Positions 21,709 to 24,201 of a stretch of DNA of 24,201 nucleotides are shown one piece after another (position 1 is the first letter of the stretch; every line of letters starts with the position of its first letter). The notes beneath the pieces were generated by a model, which was not told the origin of the DNA, ran no database searches, and saw nothing but the letters and a program-made list of their open reading frames with translations. The stretch lies in contig JBOGFI010000224.1 of assembly GCA_050743365.1 (NCBI GenBank), positions 1 through 24,201 on the forward strand, read 5' to 3'. This DNA is from JBOGFI01 sp050743365. GTDB lineage: Bacteria > Actinomycetota > Acidimicrobiia > IMCC26256 > JACDBD01. Made by a program: the position numbers and the translations under genes.

Positions 21709-22333
21709 CGCCGGGCTCGTCGTCATGGAGGCGCGTGATCAGGCGGCGGTAGTCGTCGAGCTCCACCGCTCCCGTGACGAGGTAACGGCCGTTCGCGACC
21801 ACCGCGGGCACGGCGTAGATGCCCGACTCGACCGCCTCGACATGCTCCGTGAGGACCTCGCGCGCCAGATCGTTACCCCGGGTGGCGAGCCGGCCGTCGA
21901 AATCGGCGGCCGGGAGCCCGGTCTCGGCCGCGACCGCGACGAGCACGTCACGGTCGGAGATGGTCCGGTGCTCGGCGAAGTAGGCGTGGAGCAGGGCGAG
22001 GTGATAGCGGCGGAAGGCCCGTGCGCCAAAGGTGGCGGCGACCTTGCCACCGACCGCGGGCGGGACACTGTGCGTGGGTGGCGGGGAATCGGACGACCAG
22101 ACCCGCAGCTCCGCGCCCGGCTCGAGCGCGGCCGGCCGCCGCCACGACTCGGTGTAGGCGCGGAACTGCTCGAGGGTGCGGGGCCGGGGCTCGGGGCGCA
22201 GCAGGAAGCTCTTCCACTGGAGCGCGATCCCGTCGCCGTACTCCTCCTCCAGCCGCTCGAGACGGACCGCCCCGACGTAGCACCACGGTCAGAGGTAGTC
22301 GGAGAACACCGTGAACGCGACCGGCGCGGCCAT
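21695..22333 (-). CDS. DsbA/FrnE-like thiol-disulfide oxidoreductase, candidate selenoprotein (in-frame UGA)
   Basis: If the TGA at 22289-22291 is read as selenocysteine, the frame gives 212 residues: FTVFSDYL-U-PWCYVG at the N-terminus (Sec15, Cys18), then LQWKSFLLRPEPRPRT, a helical insert, and a C-terminal thioredoxin part with the cis-proline loop YAVPAVV and LVTGAVELDDY. These are landmarks of the FrnE/2-hydroxychromene-2-carboxylate isomerase-like DsbA family, whose redox motif is normally CPWC. Only the first, attacking cysteine is replaced; all other codons are intact for 198 codons downstream. The ATG at 22333 has a TATTGT box 8 nt upstream. A conventional reading would call only the C-terminal third from an internal GTG at 21946. 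Pseudogene or sequencing error remain possible. The selenocysteine machinery is not in this window. Confidence 0.8.
22289..22291 (-). other. candidate selenocysteine UGA codon (UxxC)
   Basis: On the minus strand the codons read TAC CTC TGA CCG TGG TGC TAC, i.e. Y-L-U-P-W-C-Y. Just downstream, GACCG (sharing two bases with the UGA) can pair with CGGUC 16 nt later, with a small inner G-C/G-U stem; a bacterial SECIS hairpin is expected in this position, but the fold was judged only by eye. Confidence 0.7.
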
Positions 22334-22341
22334 CGCCCCCG

Positions 22342-22347
22342 ACAATA
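22342..22347 (-). promoter_or_regulatory. -10 element for the DsbA/FrnE-like gene
   Basis: On the minus strand TATTGT (TANNNT) ends 8 nt before the ATG at 22333. It shares two base pairs with the plus-strand -10 of the HhH-GPD gene. Confidence 0.45.
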
Positions 22348-22351
22348 GATT
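22346..22351 (+). promoter_or_regulatory. -10 element for the HhH-GPD gene
   Basis: TAGATT (TANNNT) ends 7 nt before the GTG at 22359, with no Shine-Dalgarno, so a leaderless transcript is likely. It overlaps the opposing minus-strand box at 22346-22347. Confidence 0.45.
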
Positions 22352-22358
22352 TGGCCTC

Positions 22359-22946
22359 GTGACCAGGGCGACACTCCCCGTCACCGGCGATTCCGAGGCC
22401 GACGGCCTGCTGGTCGACGACCCGCTGGCGCTGCTGATCGGCATGCTGCTCGACCAGCAGGTGCCGATGGAGTGGGCGTTCCGGGGCCCGCTGAAGCTGC
22501 GGCAGCGCCTGGGCGCCACCGCACGGTTGGACGCCGGCGCCATCGCCGCCATGGCGCCCGACGAGCTCGAGGCGGTGTTCCGCGAGAAGCCGGCGCTGCA
22601 CCGCTACCCCGGCTCGATGGCCAAGCGCACCCACGCGATGTGCCGTCACCTCGTCGACGAGTACCGCGGCGACGCCGCCACGGTATGGCAGGGCGCGGCG
22701 AACGGCGACGAGCTCTACCGACGGCTGCGCGAGCTGCCCGGCTACGGCGACGAGAAGGCGAAGATCTTCGTCGCGATCCTGGGCAAGCGGCTCGGGGTCG
22801 CGCCGCCGGGCTGGGAGGAGGCGGCGGCGCCCTTCTCCGACGCCACGCCCCGTTCGGTCGCCGACATCGACTCCCCCGAGGCGTTCCGGCGTGTGCGGGA
22901 GTGGAAGACCGCGCAGAAGCGACGGAAGAGGGCCAAGACCGACTGA
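22359..22946 (+). CDS. HhH-GPD-type base-excision repair family protein (actinobacterial)
   Basis: This 195-residue protein matches an uncharacterised actinobacterial HhH-GPD family by its landmarks: LPVTGDSEADGLL at the N-terminus, LALLIGMLLDQQVPMEWAF (23-41), ALHRYPGSMAKR and the helix-hairpin-helix LPGYGDEKAKIF (126-137). The second helix lysine (Lys133) is where bifunctional glycosylases carry the Schiff-base lysine. The role is inferred to be recognition of damaged bases. Start: the GTG at 22359 is chosen because it begins just before the conserved TLPVTGD and has a TANNNT box 7 nt upstream; the frame is open 48 bp further, overlapping the divergent gene. The C-terminus is a basic tail. 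It is convergent with the DedA gene, 3 nt away. Confidence 0.88.
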   Translation: MTRATLPVTGDSEADGLLVDDPLALLIGMLLDQQVPMEWAFRGPLKLRQRLGATARLDAGAIAAMAPDELEAVFREKPALHRYPGSMAKRTHAMCRHLVDEYRGDAATVWQGAANGDELYRRLRELPGYGDEKAKIFVAILGKRLGVAPPGWEEAAAPFSDATPRSVADIDSPEAFRRVREWKTAQKRRKRAKTD

Positions 22947-22949
22947 CGC

Positions 22950-23585
22950 CTACATCTGGTGGGGACGGGCCACACCCTGCCTGCGGCGACGGCGTAGGAG
23001 CCACCACACCAGCACGCCGGCCAGCACGACGCCCGTCACCACCAGGCTGGCCTTCGAGAGCACCCTCTCTACGTTGCGGCCGAGCACGTAGCCGGCGGAG
23101 ACGACCGCCGTCGTCCACACGATCGACGCCAGCGCGTTCCAGGGTAGGAACCGGCGGTAGGGCATGGCGGCGGTGCCGGCGACGGCCGGGATCACGCCGC
23201 GTACGGCGCCGACGAACCGCCCGAGGAAGACGGCCGCTCCCCCACGCTTCTCGAAGTAGGCCTGTGCCTGCTCCACCCTCGACTCCAGGCGGCGGCGGAT
23301 CGGCTCCCACCGCCGGACCACGCGCATCCCCCAGCGCCGACCGACGAAGAAGCTCACCGAGTCGCCCAGGATCGCTCCCGCCGTCGCCGCGACGATCATC
23401 GTCGCCAGCGGCACGTCGGCGCGCGCTGCCGCCGCCCCCGCGACGACCATGCCCGCCTCGCCCGGGACAACCAGGTCCATGAACAACGCGCACTCCGCGA
23501 AGGCGAGGAGGAAGGCCGCCAGGTGCAGGAAGACGGGGCCGAGATCGGCGATCGCGTCGAGGACGCGCTCGGCGATCGAGCTCAT
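22950..23585 (-). CDS. DedA/VTT-domain membrane protein
   Basis: This is a 211-residue membrane protein with the DedA (VTT/SNARE-associated) pattern. An acidic re-entrant segment has FAECALFMDLVVPGE, then GDSVSFFVGRRWG, then FLGRFVGAVRGVIPAVAG with the conserved Arg residues, and two C-terminal hydrophobic helices (about 150-200). It ends in a very basic tail (LLRRRRRQG). DedA proteins are proposed proton-driven lipid (undecaprenyl phosphate or phospholipid) flippases or scramblases. The ATG at 23585 has no recognisable Shine-Dalgarno or TANNNT box; a 6-bp inverted repeat lies 10-31 nt upstream and may act in control. Substrate is not evident. Confidence 0.9.
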   Translation of the reverse strand: MSSIAERVLDAIADLGPVFLHLAAFLLAFAECALFMDLVVPGEAGMVVAGAAAARADVPLATMIVAATAGAILGDSVSFFVGRRWGMRVVRRWEPIRRRLESRVEQAQAYFEKRGGAAVFLGRFVGAVRGVIPAVAGTAAMPYRRFLPWNALASIVWTTAVVSAGYVLGRNVERVLSKASLVVTGVVLAGVLVWWLLRRRRRQGVARPHQM

Positions 23586-23594
23586 GACGCGACG

Positions 23595-23616
23595 GGGACC
23601 CGCTCAAGCCGGTCCC
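23595..23616. repeat. inverted repeat upstream of the DedA gene
   Basis: GGGACC (23595-23600) and GGTCCC (23611-23616) form perfect 6-bp arms with a 10-nt spacer, 10 bp from the DedA start. Operator or leader hairpin are both possible; no T-run follows on either strand. Confidence 0.5.
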
Positions 23617-23617
23617 G

Positions 23618-23636
23618 CTTGCGTGATGACGCCAAG
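23618..23636. repeat. second inverted repeat in the DedA-amidohydrolase gap
   Basis: CTTGCGT (23618-23624) pairs with ACGCCAAG (23629-23636) around a GATG loop with one bulged C. It directly abuts the first repeat and lies 10 bp before a plus-strand TATCGT box. Confidence 0.45.
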
Positions 23637-23646
23637 GGGCTGACCG

Positions 23647-23652
23647 TATCGT
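23647..23652 (+). promoter_or_regulatory. possible -10 for the amidohydrolase gene
   Basis: TATCGT (TANNNT) ends 6 nt before an in-frame GTG at 23659, so transcription could begin at that GTG, or run with a 69-nt leader to the ATG at 23728. No convincing -35 is visible. Confidence 0.35.
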
Positions 23653-23727
23653 GCGCGGGTGCGGCGGTGGCCGCCGCTGGTCGCGTCGGCGTGGACGTCG
23701 ACGCCGGCTACTGAGAGAGTGGTGCCG

Positions 23728-24201
23728 ATGGGACGCTACGGGCACTACGTGGTCGACGCCGACGGTCACGGCGGGGAGCCTGCCGACTGGCGCCGGCGCC
23801 TCCCCGACCGCTTCCGACCCCAGCTCCGCGAGTACGTCGGGCGGATGAAGGCCCGGTACCGGGGCCTTCCCGGCGGCGGCATGCAGACCAGCGCCGAGAA
23901 CCCGCGCGACGCCTCGCGCCCCGACGACGAGCTCGACTTCGACCCCCCGGGGATGCGGGCGGGCATGTCGAGCCCGGCGCCGCGCCTCGCCGACATGGAC
24001 CTCGAGGGCATCGACGTGGCGGTGCTGTTCCCGCCCGGCTCGGGCGAGGAGTGGGCGCTCGGTGACGTCGAGTTCGCGGCGGCGCTCTGCCGCACGCTGA
24101 ACGACGCGCGCGCCGAGTTCGCAAGCCATGCGCCGGAGCGCTTCCGCCTCGTGGCGAAGCTGCCCATGCTCGAACCGAAGCTCGCGGCCGAGGAGCTCGA
24201 G
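23728..24201 (+). CDS. amidohydrolase family (amidohydrolase-2 type), N-terminal part (runs off window)
   Basis: 158 codons are visible and the frame is open to the last base. YVVDADGHGGEP near the N-terminus resembles the metal-binding DxDGH-type opening of amidohydrolase-2 proteins. RLADMDLEGIDVAVLFPPG is the usual next strand-helix, where the substrate barrel begins, and LNDARAEFASHAPERFRLVAKLPM fits the following W/Y-N-x-F-x-P-x-R-like region. These enzymes are metal-dependent hydrolases or decarboxylases. The ATG at 23728 has GAGAGAG about 8 nt upstream. An alternative in-frame GTG at 23659, 6 nt after a TATCGT box, would add 23 residues with no evident homology. The active-site residues further on are outside the window. 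Confidence 0.8.
   Translation, partial: MGRYGHYVVDADGHGGEPADWRRRLPDRFRPQLREYVGRMKARYRGLPGGGMQTSAENPRDASRPDDELDFDPPGMRAGMSSPAPRLADMDLEGIDVAVLFPPGSGEEWALGDVEFAAALCRTLNDARAEFASHAPERFRLVAKLPMLEPKLAAEELE

Noticed and set aside
22289..22333. DsbA/FrnE-like gene as a simple pseudogene
   Set aside because: The only lesion is the codon for the catalytic Cys of CxxC, and the rest of the frame, including the cis-Pro loop, is intact; selenocysteine explains this better, although a sequencing error is not excluded.
22381..24129. Open minus-strand frame of 582 codons over the HhH-GPD, DedA and amidohydrolase genes
   Set aside because: It runs across three recognisable genes and reads as Arg/Pro/Ala low complexity.

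Overview
The window is high-GC DNA with the protein content of an actinobacterium. The evidence is three wax-ester synthase/diacylglycerol acyltransferase (WS/DGAT) paralogues, a mycothiol-type DinB-fold enzyme, an actinobacterial HhH-GPD family repair protein, and many genes that start with GTG or follow a TANNNT box by only 6-9 nt, as expected for leaderless transcripts. An Acidimicrobiia- or mycobacteria-like lineage fits, but nothing in the window fixes the genus. I see no rRNA, tRNA, CRISPR array, insertion sequence or phage gene.

Layout. 1-12.5 kb is mostly lipid and storage metabolism: the end of a patatin-type lipase, WS/DGAT-1, a GH15 glucoamylase/trehalase-like enzyme, a coupled SDR-RidA-PhyH operon, a PPK2 polyphosphate kinase, an acyl-CoA synthetase, WS/DGAT-2, an alpha/beta hydrolase and WS/DGAT-3. 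Activation of fatty acids, esterification into neutral lipid and release by lipases are thus encoded side by side. 12.5-14.3 kb holds a kelch-repeat lipoprotein and a mycothiol-dependent-type enzyme on the minus strand. 14.3-17.2 kb has a GNAT-like gene and then a compact transcription unit with a recognisable promoter, a possible 19-codon leader peptide, a small membrane protein, a GNAT acetyltransferase and a pyruvoyl-dependent arginine decarboxylase. These ORFs overlap stop-to-start and end at a clear intrinsic terminator. 17.2-20.8 kb is one large membrane GAF-like/PAS/PAS/GGDEF/EAL cyclic-di-GMP protein. 20.8-24.2 kb has a metallo-beta-lactamase-fold hydrolase, a DsbA/FrnE-like oxidoreductase, an HhH-GPD protein, a DedA-family membrane protein and the start of an amidohydrolase.

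The two most striking items are as follows. (1) The DsbA/FrnE-like gene at 21695-22333 (minus) has a single in-frame TGA exactly where the first cysteine of its CPWC redox motif belongs, with the rest of the 212-residue frame intact. This is a strong candidate selenoprotein (U-P-W-C). (2) The arginine decarboxylase operon at 15232-17170 pairs agmatine formation with an acetyltransferase and an unknown membrane protein, possibly under control of a leaderless upstream peptide. I do not recognise this combination as a described pathway.

Starts, promoters and hairpins were judged by eye; no searches, alignments or folding were run.
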